Part shown: positions 1 to 5,187 of the stretch, in pieces
How the letters are laid out: each line of letters starts with the position of its first letter
How positions within the stretch are numbered: position 1 is the stretch's first letter
Source of the DNA: Betaproteobacteria bacterium
GTDB lineage: Bacteria > Pseudomonadota > Gammaproteobacteria > Burkholderiales > Burkholderiaceae_C
Length of the DNA: 5,187 bases
Assembly: GCA_009925955.1 (NCBI GenBank)
Contig: RFPX01000100.1
Coordinates: forward strand, 1-5,187
Direction of reading: 5' to 3'
The notes under the pieces: generated by a model
Databases searched by the model: none
What the model was told of the DNA's origin: nothing
What the model saw: only the letters and a program-made list of their open reading frames with translations
Program-made: the position numbers and the translations under genes

Positions 1-514
1 TGTACTCGTGGGCACAACACACCCGCGTGCGCCCGGGCAGTTGTGCCAAGCGGGACAGCGAGGCGTGCATCTGTGCAGGGGTGCCCTCAAACAGCCGGCC
101 GCAGCCACCAGAAAACAGGGTGTCGCCGCAAAACAGGATGGGAGCTTGCCCGTGCGGCTCCATGACAAAGGCGATGTGGCCGAGGGTGTGCCCAGGCACC
201 TCCAGCACCCGCAGCGGCTGCCCGAGCAACTCCAGCGCCATGCCCTCCTGAACCGGCACATGGGGTTCGGGCGTGCGCTCATGGGCTGGGGCATACACCG
301 GACCCTGCAGCACGTCGCGCAGGCCTTGAACACCGCCCGTGTGGTCAGGGTGGTGGTGCGTCACTAGAATCGACGTCAGAGACAGGCGCCGAATGCGCAA
401 GGCTTGTCGAACCACCTCGGCATCACCCGGGTCCACAACCGCTGCCTCGCGGCCGTTGTGCACCATCCAGATGTAGTTGTCGGTGAAGGCCGGCAAACTC
501 AACAGTTCGATCAT
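1..514 (-). CDS. gloB: Hydroxyacylglutathione hydrolase (glyoxalase II), 3' end cut by window
   Basis: Glyoxalase II hydrolyses S-lactoylglutathione to lactate and glutathione, the second step of cytosolic methylglyoxal detoxification. The frame is open from ATG at 514 to the window edge, giving 171 residues; the family is about 250-260, so roughly the last third is missing. The visible part is the metallo-beta-lactamase fold. The N-terminus carries PAFTDNYIW (8-16) and VDPGDAE (27-33). The metal-binding motif THHHPDHTGG (52-61) gives the HxHxDH ligands H53, H55, D57 and H58. GHTLGH (108-113) supplies the next histidine, GDTLF (130-134) the bridging aspartate, and CAHEY (167-171) the last histidine, immediately before the cut. 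The glutathione-binding C-terminal helical domain lies outside the window. No clear Shine-Dalgarno precedes the ATG. The gene is divergent from the methyltransferase-like gene, as gloB is from yafS in E. coli. The identification is firm. Confidence 0.96.
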   Translation of the reverse strand, partial: MIELLSLPAFTDNYIWMVHNGREAAVVDPGDAEVVRQALRIRRLSLTSILVTHHHPDHTGGVQGLRDVLQGPVYAPAHERTPEPHVPVQEGMALELLGQPLRVLEVPGHTLGHIAFVMEPHGQAPILFCGDTLFSGGCGRLFEGTPAQMHASLSRLAQLPGRTRVCCAHEY

Positions 515-520
515 GAAGTG

Positions 521-1420
521 ATGGACGTCAACAACACACCGGATTATAGGAACGACCCCGTCGGCAGCCCGAGGAGGTGGAGCCTTTCCGTGGCCGGTGC
601 ACACGCCCTGGCTTGGCAGCAGGCGCAGCTTGATGATTGGGTCGCTGACGTGTTTGGCTATCACGCGTTGCAATTGGGAATGCCCGAGTTGCAGGCGCTG
701 CGCAACAACCGCATGCCGCACCGTTGGCTCTTGAGTCCCGACGCATGGGAGGGCGCATCGGGCGTTGCGCCGGGCACCTCTGTTCATGCCCATGGAATGG
801 CGGCCATCTGTGCGGAGTTCCACGCGCTGCCCTTTGAGAGCAACAGCCTGGACCTGGTGGTGATGCCACACACCCTGGAGGCCAGCGCAGATGCCCACCA
901 AACCCTGCGAGAAGCCGAACGGGTCCTTCGGCCTGAGGGGCGCTTGCTGATCACCGGCTTCAACCCGGCCAGCTTGTGGGGTATGGCTGGGCGGGCCCGG
1001 CGGCTTTCGCGCCGCACTGTCGAGACGGCACCGCCGTCGGCCCTGTCCACGGTCCAGGAGTGGGTGGGCTACTGGCGCCTTCGGGATTGGCTGCACCTCC
1101 TGAGCTTTGAAGTGGAGGGCGGCCGTTTTGGCTGTTACACGCCGCCCGTGGGGAACCAAGCTTGGTTGGACCGACTGCGGTGGATGGAGCCCTTGGGAGA
1201 CCGGTGGTGGCCGGTGCTGGGTGGCCTGTACGCCGTGATGGCGGTCAAACGGGTGCGGGGCATGCGCCTGTTGGGGCTGAGCCGGCAGGCCAAGGGCACG
1301 CGGGCAGCATCACCGGCGGTGGTCGCACAGCGCCACCATCGGCTGCTGCACGGCGGGTCTGCCGTGCCAGCTGCGCCCGCGCCTGGGGGCAGGCCGGCCT
1401 CGGATGCACAGGACCGCTGA
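521..1420 (+). CDS. YafS-like SAM-dependent methyltransferase-type protein
   Basis: This 299-residue protein resembles the class I methyltransferase-type proteins next to gloB and rnhA (E. coli YafS); its substrate is unknown. Visible landmarks are VADVFGYHALQLG (41-53), ALPF (102-105), LDLVVMPHTLE (110-120, the motif II region), RVLRPEG (134-140, the usual methyltransferase motif III turn), GFNPASLWG (146-154), YWRLRDWL (184-191) and AVKRVRG (241-247). No GxGxG SAM-binding loop is visible in the first 100 residues; as I recall, the E. coli relative also lacks one. The tail from about 252 is basic, then Ala/Pro-rich, and probably disordered. There is no signal peptide or membrane segment. ATG at 521 is chosen because the open frame before it (404-520) is the in-phase antisense of gloB. 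GTG at 590, preceded by GAGGAGG, is a serious alternative (276 residues). rnhA follows after one base. Confidence 0.85.
   Translation: MDVNNTPDYRNDPVGSPRRWSLSVAGAHALAWQQAQLDDWVADVFGYHALQLGMPELQALRNNRMPHRWLLSPDAWEGASGVAPGTSVHAHGMAAICAEFHALPFESNSLDLVVMPHTLEASADAHQTLREAERVLRPEGRLLITGFNPASLWGMAGRARRLSRRTVETAPPSALSTVQEWVGYWRLRDWLHLLSFEVEGGRFGCYTPPVGNQAWLDRLRWMEPLGDRWWPVLGGLYAVMAVKRVRGMRLLGLSRQAKGTRAASPAVVAQRHHRLLHGGSAVPAAPAPGGRPASDAQDR
543..548 (-). promoter_or_regulatory. Candidate -10 box for gloB, possibly shared with the divergent gene
   Basis: On the minus strand these bases read TATAAT, a perfect sigma-70 -10 hexamer in otherwise GC-rich DNA. They lie 28 bases before the gloB ATG and would give a leader of about 20 bases. 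No good -35 is present 16-18 bases upstream, so the promoter would be weak or activator-dependent. The same spot read on the plus strand gives TATAGG (545-550), with TGGACG (522-527) 17 bases upstream. Each matches its consensus at 4 of 6 positions, so a back-to-back promoter for the methyltransferase gene is possible. That reading works only if the gene starts at 590 rather than 521. This is a pattern match only. Confidence 0.4.
571..577 (+). promoter_or_regulatory. Possible ribosome binding site supporting a GTG start at 590
   Basis: GAGGAGG is a near-perfect match to the anti-Shine-Dalgarno and lies 12 bases before an in-frame GTG at 590. The spacing is longer than ideal. By contrast, no such site precedes the ATG at 521. 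If used, it would shorten the methyltransferase-like protein by 23 residues and leave a 75-base space for promoters between the divergent genes. Confidence 0.35.
1410..1413 (+). promoter_or_regulatory. Ribosome binding site that decides the rnhA start
   Basis: AGGA ends 8 bases before the ATG at 1422 and lies within the last codons of the methyltransferase gene, whose TGA is at 1418-1420. This favours 1422 over the in-frame ATG at 1404, which has no well-placed site. It also suggests that rnhA translation is coupled to the upstream gene. Confidence 0.6.
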
Positions 1421-1421
1421 C

Positions 1422-1865
1422 ATGGCCCAGGAGCGCGTGCTGATTTACACCGATGGTGCCTGCAAGGGCAACCCGGGGCCCGGCGGTTGGGGGGCCTGGT
1501 TGCGCTACGGTCAGCATGAGCGCGAGTTGTTCGGTGGAGAGCGTGTCACCACCAACAACCGCATGGAATTGACCGCCGTGATCCAAGCCTTGGCCTCGCT
1601 CAAGCGCCCGTGCGCCGTGGACCTCTACACCGACAGCGAGTACGTGCGCCAGGGCATCACGTCGTGGATTCGAGGCTGGAAGGCGCGTGGATGGAAGACG
1701 GCCGACCGCAAGCCCGTGAAGAACATCGACCTGTGGCAGACCTTGGATGGATTGGCCGCGTCCCACGAGGTGAGCTGGCATTGGGTGAAGGGCCACAACG
1801 GTGATGTGGGCAACGAGCGGGCCGACGCCTTGGCCAACCGAGGTGTGGCCCAGGCTGGGGCCTGA
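1422..1865 (+). CDS. rnhA: Ribonuclease HI
   Basis: RNase HI cuts the RNA strand of RNA-DNA hybrids in the cytoplasm, removing R-loops and helping clear replication primers. The 147-residue protein is close to the usual 145-160 of the family and covers one complete RNase H domain. The active site is intact: D11 in YTDGACKGNPGPGG (9-22), E49 in TNNRMEL (44-50), D71 in TDSEYVRQGI (70-79), H125 in WVKGHNG (121-127) and D135 in NERADALA (131-138). The basic handle region is present as WIRGWKARGWKTADRKPVKN (82-101). The C-terminus is slightly shorter than in E. coli. ATG at 1422 is preferred over ATG at 1404 because of its Shine-Dalgarno and its fit to the family N-terminus. The gene starts one base after the methyltransferase stop. 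dnaQ, the usual partner in E. coli, does not follow; moeA faces it instead. Confidence 0.97.
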   Translation: MAQERVLIYTDGACKGNPGPGGWGAWLRYGQHERELFGGERVTTNNRMELTAVIQALASLKRPCAVDLYTDSEYVRQGITSWIRGWKARGWKTADRKPVKNIDLWQTLDGLAASHEVSWHWVKGHNGDVGNERADALANRGVAQAGA

Positions 1866-1874
1866 GGTGCACGC

Positions 1875-1897
1875 AAGGCGCCTTCAAGCGGCGCCTT
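1875..1897. terminator. Probable two-way terminator hairpin between rnhA and moeA
   Basis: AAGGCGCC (1875-1882) and GGCGCCTT (1890-1897) form a perfect 8-bp stem with a 7-base loop. The hairpin starts 9 bases after the rnhA stop and lies 27 bases beyond the moeA stop on the other strand. The arms carry AA at one end and TT at the other, so the structure is the same on both strands. The U tract is poor: three U residues for rnhA and two for moeA. Termination may therefore be partial, or the stem may mainly protect 3' ends. The rest of the 59-base gap shows nothing else. Confidence 0.6.
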
Positions 1898-1924
1898 TAC
1901 GCTGTGCCCTCATTCAGGCCTCCG

Positions 1925-3217
1925 TCAGATCAGCCCTTCAAAGGGCCACACGTCGACCCAGTCGCCGGTGTTCACGGAGCCGCTTTCGTGGGGCAGGATC
2001 ACCAGGCCATTGGCCGCGCTCATGCTGCTGAGGATGCCCGAGCCTTGTGCGCCGGTGATGCGCACCTCCCACTGTCCGTCTGACCCCCGTGTAACGATGC
2101 CCCGTTGGTACTCGGTGCGACCGGGCTTCTTGCGCAAGGGTGTTTGGCACCGTGCCTTGAGCAGAACTGGCGGCAAGCCCTGTACTCCGGCCATCTGCAG
2201 CAGCGCACCACGCACAAAGGCGTAGAAGGTCACCATGACGGCCACCGGGTTGCCCGGAAGGCCAAACAACACGGTGCCACCGTGCAGCCGCCCGATGGCC
2301 ATGGGGCGGCCCGGACGCATGGCGATGCGCCAGAAGGCCACATCGCCCAGGGCGGCCATCACCTGTTTGGTGTGGTCGGCCTCGCCCACGCTCACGCCGC
2401 CCGAGGTGATGATGGCGTCTGCACATTGGGACGCCTGCTCAAACGCTGCGGTCAGGGCGGCTGCGTTGTCCCGCACCACGCCCATGTCGATCAGGTCCAC
2501 GAAACCCAGTCGCTGCAACATGCCCCAGATGGTGTAACGGTTGCTGTCGTACACGCAGCCGGTATCCAGCGTTTCGCCCAGCGATCGCAGTTCATCCCCA
2601 GTGGAAAAGAAGGCCACCCGCAGGCGGCGGCGAACGGGCAGCTCGGCCCGCCCCAGGGAAGCAGCCACCCCCAAGTCCGAAGCGGTCAGCAAGCGGCCCT
2701 GCGGCAAGGCCACCGCCCCTTTGGCCAGGTCCTCACCCGCCAAGCGTCGGTTGTCACCGGGCCGCACCACACCCGGCTCCACCCGTACCACGCCGTTGAC
2801 CACCGTGGCGAACTCCTGGGGGACCACCGTGTCCAGCCCCGCGGGCATGACCGCCCCCGTGGTGATGCGAACACATTCGCCCGGGGCCACCGTTCCTTCA
2901 AACTGCAGCCCGGCCAGGCCCTTGCCCGCGATCTTCAGCTCGGTGGGGCCGTCGCTGCGCAAATCTTGGCCCCGCAGCGCATAGCCGTCCATCGCCGAGT
3001 TGTCGTGCGAGGGCACGTCCAGCGGCGAGAGGATGGGCTGTGCCAGTACGCGGCCCAAGGCGCTGCGCAGCGCCAGCTGCTCGACGCCCTGTACCGTGGG
3101 CACCAACGCGGCGATGAAGGCCTGGGCCTGAGCCACCGCAAGGGCGTTGGGGTCGTAACCAGCCAAGCGGTCGGCAATGTCCTGAAGGCGTTGGGGTTCG
3201 GTGCGTAACGGGTTCAT
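1925..3217 (-). CDS. moeA: Molybdopterin molybdotransferase MoeA
   Basis: MoeA inserts molybdate into adenylylated molybdopterin, producing molybdenum cofactor in the cytosol. The 430-residue protein is slightly longer than E. coli MoeA (411), mainly because of extra N-terminal residues. Landmarks run in family order: SPLDVPSHDNSAMDGYA (64-80), RITTGAVMP (117-125), AGEDLAKG (160-167), FSTGDEL (204-210), SGGVSVGEADHTK (272-284), RPGRPM (301-306), GLPGNPVAV (319-327) and EYQRG (369-373). By my recollection of E. coli numbering, the active-site counterparts D77, T120, D163, E209, D250, D281, P321 and P324 are all kept. Two lysines near the site are arginines here (R297, R301), a conservative change. 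Domain III covers about 195-335 and domain IV about 348-430. The ATG at 3217 has no convincing Shine-Dalgarno. The gene lies 73 bases downstream of mobA, with no terminator visible between, so it is probably the last gene of a moaA-mobA-moeA operon. Confidence 0.97.
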   Translation of the reverse strand: MNPLRTEPQRLQDIADRLAGYDPNALAVAQAQAFIAALVPTVQGVEQLALRSALGRVLAQPILSPLDVPSHDNSAMDGYALRGQDLRSDGPTELKIAGKGLAGLQFEGTVAPGECVRITTGAVMPAGLDTVVPQEFATVVNGVVRVEPGVVRPGDNRRLAGEDLAKGAVALPQGRLLTASDLGVAASLGRAELPVRRRLRVAFFSTGDELRSLGETLDTGCVYDSNRYTIWGMLQRLGFVDLIDMGVVRDNAAALTAAFEQASQCADAIITSGGVSVGEADHTKQVMAALGDVAFWRIAMRPGRPMAIGRLHGGTVLFGLPGNPVAVMVTFYAFVRGALLQMAGVQGLPPVLLKARCQTPLRKKPGRTEYQRGIVTRGSDGQWEVRITGAQGSGILSSMSAANGLVILPHESGSVNTGDWVDVWPFEGLI

Positions 3218-3290
3218 GGTGTGGAGCTGCCAAGGGAGAGCCGCGCTGCGCTGCCCATGAAGGCGTGCAGCAACAGACCGTGCAGGCCGA

Positions 3291-3893
3291 CTAGGCCGTC
3301 AAGCGGTGCAACTCGTCCAGGGTGTTGGCGTTGCGAAATGCGGGAGCATCGTCGAAGGGGACCAGAACGGTGCGCCGGGTGGCGGTCCACTCGTCGATCT
3401 TTCGGCCCCCGCTCTGTAGGAAGGCCGCCAGGCTTTCGGACAGCTCCATGCGCAGCAGGCAGAACACCGGTTGTGCACGCGGGGGCTCACCGGGATGCTC
3501 TGGCGCGCTGACCATCGCGATCTCGGCGTCGTGCGCAAGGGCTGCGTCGGCCAGGCGCTGCACCATGTCCAAGGGGAACAGCGGGGCGTCGCAGGGTACG
3601 GTGGCCATCCAGGCGGTCTCGCAATGTTCCAAGCCTGTGAGCATGCCCGCCAGCGGCCCGGCAAAGTCCGGTGTGCTGTCCGGCCAGACCGGAACCTCCA
3701 GCGCCTCATAGGCACTCAGGTTGCGGTTGGCGTTGATCATCAGCTGGCCGACCTGGGCGCCCAGGCGCATCACGGCGTGCAAGGCCAGGGGCGAGCCCCG
3801 AAAGTTCTGCAGGCCTTTGTCGACGCCGCCCATGCGGCTGCCCCGACCGCCCGCCAGGATGAGCCCCGTGATGTCCTGCCGATCAATCCCCAT
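3291..3893 (-). CDS. mobA: Molybdenum cofactor guanylyltransferase MobA
   Basis: MobA transfers GMP from GTP to molybdenum cofactor, making the guanine dinucleotide form used by bacterial DMSO-reductase-family enzymes such as nitrate reductase and formate dehydrogenase. The 200-residue length matches the family (about 190-210). The nucleotidyltransferase signature LILAGGRGSRMGGVDKG (11-27) binds GTP, with K26 the conserved lysine. NANRN (54-58), DSTPDFAGPLAGML (72-85) and PCDAP (100-104, with D102 the metal-binding aspartate) follow, and the C-terminus has the family FRNANTLDEL pattern (186-195). This distinguishes MobA from MocA-type cytidylyl relatives. The ATG lies 3 bases after the moaA stop behind a strong Shine-Dalgarno, so the two genes are surely co-transcribed. 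No mobB is seen in the window. Its presence suggests the host has at least one enzyme using the guanine dinucleotide cofactor. Confidence 0.96.
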   Translation of the reverse strand: MGIDRQDITGLILAGGRGSRMGGVDKGLQNFRGSPLALHAVMRLGAQVGQLMINANRNLSAYEALEVPVWPDSTPDFAGPLAGMLTGLEHCETAWMATVPCDAPLFPLDMVQRLADAALAHDAEIAMVSAPEHPGEPPRAQPVFCLLRMELSESLAAFLQSGGRKIDEWTATRRTVLVPFDDAPAFRNANTLDELHRLTA

Positions 3894-3896
3894 GCT

Positions 3897-5024
3897 TCAG
3901 CCTCCGATGTAGTGCATCTCAACCTTGCGAGCGCCGGCAAGGGCTGGGGCGGCGTTCTGCCCCCGCAGCTCGGAGTAGCGGTCGGTGCGCTGAGACCAGA
4001 TTCCGGCGATGGCCGCCGCCAACTGCTCGTCGCTGGCCTGCTCCTCTCGCAGCAATGGGCGCAGGTCGTAGCCTTGGTTGGCGAACAGGCACAGGTACAG
4101 GCGCCCCTCGGTGGACAGGCGTGCCCGGTTGCAGTCCCCACAAAAGGCTTGCGTGACGCTGGAGATGAAACCGAGCTCACCCCGGCCGTCTGCATACGCC
4201 CAGCGTTGCGCTGTCTCGCCCTCGGCGTTGGCTTCCAGGGCCACCAGGGGATGGTGCTCCTCAATTCGCCGACGCACCTCATGCGAGGGCACCACGTGAT
4301 CCATGGCCCAGCCGTTGGTGTTGCCCACGTCCATGTACTCGATGAACCGCAGCACGACGGCCGTGCCGAAGTGTTCGCGGAAGAACCGCGCCATCGGCAA
4401 GATTTCGTGGTCGTTCACGCCGCGCTTGACCACCATGTTGACCTTGATGGGCGCCAGTCCCGCTTTTGCCGCGGCTTCGATCCCTGCCAACACGTCGGCC
4501 ACCGGGAAGTCCACATCGTTCATGCGTCTGAAGATGGCGTCATCCAAGGCGTCCAGGCTGATGGTGATGCGCTGAAGCCCGGCCTCTTGGAGGGCCTTGG
4601 CCTTGCGCGTGAGCACCGAGGCGTTGGTGGTCAGCGTCAGGTCCATTGCTTGGCCCTGCGGCGTGCGCAGCTGGGCCAGCATGCCCACGAGGACCTCCAG
4701 GTGTTTTCGCAACAATGGCTCGCCACCGGTCAGCCGAATCTTCTGCACCCCATGCGCGGCGAACACCGCCGCAGTCCGGGTGATTTCCTCAAAGCTCAGC
4801 AAAGACGACTGGGGCAGGAACTTGTACTGGCTGTCGAACACTTCCTTGGGCATGCAATAGCTGCAGCGGAAGTTACAGCGGTCGGTGACCGAAATGCGCA
4901 GGTCGCGCAGCGGCCTGCCCAAACGGTCGGTCAGCAGCCCATTGGCGGGTGTGAGGACGGAGGGCACCACCGCCTTGAGGGCGGCATGGCGCAGGTCGAT
5001 GAGAGGGATGGTGGCGTCACCCAT
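3897..5024 (-). CDS. moaA: GTP 3',8-cyclase MoaA (radical SAM)
   Basis: MoaA is the radical SAM enzyme that converts GTP to 3',8-cyclo-7,8-dihydro-GTP, the first step of molybdopterin synthesis. From ATG at 5024 it has 375 residues, longer than E. coli MoaA (329) but, as I recall, typical of Burkholderiales. The N-terminal cluster motif is CNFRCSYC (C50, C54, C57), followed by the SAM-contacting RLTGGEPLLR (97-106). The second, GTP-binding cluster uses C295 and C298 in FCGDCNRARLS and C312 in LYLCLF. The protein ends in the conserved double glycine (374-375) needed for activity. KVNMVVKRGVND (194-205) and LRFIEYMDVG (225-234) are also family segments. ATG 5024 is preferred because the family N-terminus IPLIDLR follows directly. 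An in-frame GTG at 5045 would add 7 residues and start 4 bases after the upstream stop. Neither start has a clear Shine-Dalgarno. MoaC, MoaD, MoaE and MoaB are not in the window. Confidence 0.97.
   Translation of the reverse strand: MGDATIPLIDLRHAALKAVVPSVLTPANGLLTDRLGRPLRDLRISVTDRCNFRCSYCMPKEVFDSQYKFLPQSSLLSFEEITRTAAVFAAHGVQKIRLTGGEPLLRKHLEVLVGMLAQLRTPQGQAMDLTLTTNASVLTRKAKALQEAGLQRITISLDALDDAIFRRMNDVDFPVADVLAGIEAAAKAGLAPIKVNMVVKRGVNDHEILPMARFFREHFGTAVVLRFIEYMDVGNTNGWAMDHVVPSHEVRRRIEEHHPLVALEANAEGETAQRWAYADGRGELGFISSVTQAFCGDCNRARLSTEGRLYLCLFANQGYDLRPLLREEQASDEQLAAAIAGIWSQRTDRYSELRGQNAAPALAGARKVEMHYIGG
3901..3905 (-). promoter_or_regulatory. Strong ribosome binding site for mobA inside the end of moaA
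   Basis: On the minus strand these bases read GGAGG, 7 bases before the mobA ATG. They lie in the codons for the conserved C-terminal glycines of MoaA, so one stretch serves both the MoaA tail and mobA initiation. This fixes the mobA start and indicates translational coupling. Confidence 0.75.
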
Positions 5025-5049
5025 GGCCGCATTGTGCCGTTGCACAGGC

Positions 5050-5187
5050 TCAGGGCGTGGCGCGGTCCTCGGAGTTCAGATAGCCGCTCAGGGTTTTGCG
5101 CAGGCCCGCCAGCGCACCGCCGTCTTCCATGGGTGCTCGCCGGGCGCCGGTATAGCGCTTGCTCCAGTAGGCCTCGCGCATGTCCTC
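5050..5187 (-). CDS. C-terminal end of an unidentified protein, 5' part outside window
   Basis: An open minus-strand frame runs from the window edge to TGA at 5050-5052, giving the last 45 residues of a protein. It contains REAYWSKRYTGARRAP, then a short segment GALAGLRKTLSGYL, and ends in NSEDRATP. The codons favour G or C at the third position, like the neighbouring genes, and the frame ends 25 bases before the chosen moaA ATG, or 4 before the alternative GTG. Both points suggest a real gene in the same transcription unit. The piece is charged and soluble-looking, with no membrane segment. I do not recognise the family, and 45 C-terminal residues are too few to assign a function. Confidence 0.6.
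   Translation of the reverse strand, partial: EDMREAYWSKRYTGARRAPMEDGGALAGLRKTLSGYLNSEDRATP

Noticed and set aside
8..367. Plus-strand open frame of 119 codons opposite gloB
   Set aside because: It is in phase with gloB codons for the same rare-stop reason, and the product is unlike any protein. The minus-strand GloB motifs are unmistakable.
404..520. Upstream extension of the methyltransferase frame to a TTG at 404
   Set aside because: The extra 39 codons are the in-phase antisense of the gloB 5' end, and the protein sequence there has no family similarity.
1404..1421. ATG at 1404 as the rnhA start
   Set aside because: It would overlap the methyltransferase gene by 17 bases and add six residues not expected in the family. 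The AGGA at 1410-1413 is placed for 1422.
2105..3208. Long open frame (367 codons) on the plus strand opposite moeA
   Set aside because: It is exactly in phase with moeA codons on the other strand. In that register, stops arise only from sense codons TTA, CTA and TCA, which are rare in GC-rich genes, so long open frames are expected. The translation has no recognisable motifs, while moeA has them all.
3285..3297. GGCC-GACTA-GGCC inverted repeat at the mobA stop
   Set aside because: The stem has only 4 base pairs and no U tract, which is within chance expectation for GC-rich DNA.
3291..3715. Second open frame of 138 codons on the minus strand inside mobA
   Set aside because: It is an out-of-frame shadow of mobA with biased Trp/Pro/Arg/Ser composition and no motifs.
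1..5187. Mobile elements, CRISPR arrays, tRNA or rRNA genes, phage or defence genes
   Set aside because: Reading both strands showed no transposase, regularly spaced repeats, cloverleaf-like sequences or defence motifs. Nearly all the DNA is accounted for by housekeeping genes.

Overview
The window is a GC-rich piece of chromosome with six recognisable genes and the tail of a seventh. It most likely comes from a betaproteobacterium of the order Burkholderiales, probably Comamonadaceae. That is an inference from the style of the MoaA and methyltransferase proteins and from gene order, not from a search. All recognised genes are housekeeping genes. I see no mobile element, CRISPR array, tRNA, rRNA, phage gene or defence system, and no base-composition break.

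Left part (1-1865): gloB (glyoxalase II, minus strand, cut by the window start) is transcribed away from a methyltransferase-like gene of the E. coli YafS type (plus strand). That gene is followed after one base by rnhA (ribonuclease HI), whose Shine-Dalgarno lies inside the end of the methyltransferase gene, so the two are probably co-translated. gloB, a yafS-like gene and rnhA are also neighbours in E. coli, where dnaQ comes next; dnaQ is not found here. The two divergent genes have almost no space between them (6 bases if the methyltransferase starts at 521, 75 if it starts at 590). A perfect TATAAT for gloB lies in that space.

Middle (1866-1924): the convergent ends of rnhA and moeA are separated by 59 bases. 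They hold an 8-bp perfect hairpin that is probably a two-way terminator.

Right part (1925-5187, minus strand): a molybdenum cofactor cluster reads moaA, mobA, moeA in the direction of transcription, downstream of an unidentified gene of which only the last 45 codons are present. MoaA starts the pathway from GTP, MoeA inserts molybdate into adenylylated molybdopterin, and MobA attaches GMP to make the guanine dinucleotide cofactor used by bacterial nitrate, DMSO/TMAO and formate enzymes. moaA and mobA are tightly coupled (3-base gap, strong Shine-Dalgarno). moeA follows after 73 bases that hold no clear signal. All catalytic motifs checked are intact.

The points most worth checking are the overlapping control region between gloB and the methyltransferase gene with its uncertain start, the absence of a glycine-rich SAM-binding loop in the methyltransferase-like protein, and the identity of the truncated gene at the right edge. 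I found no evidence for a previously undescribed system.
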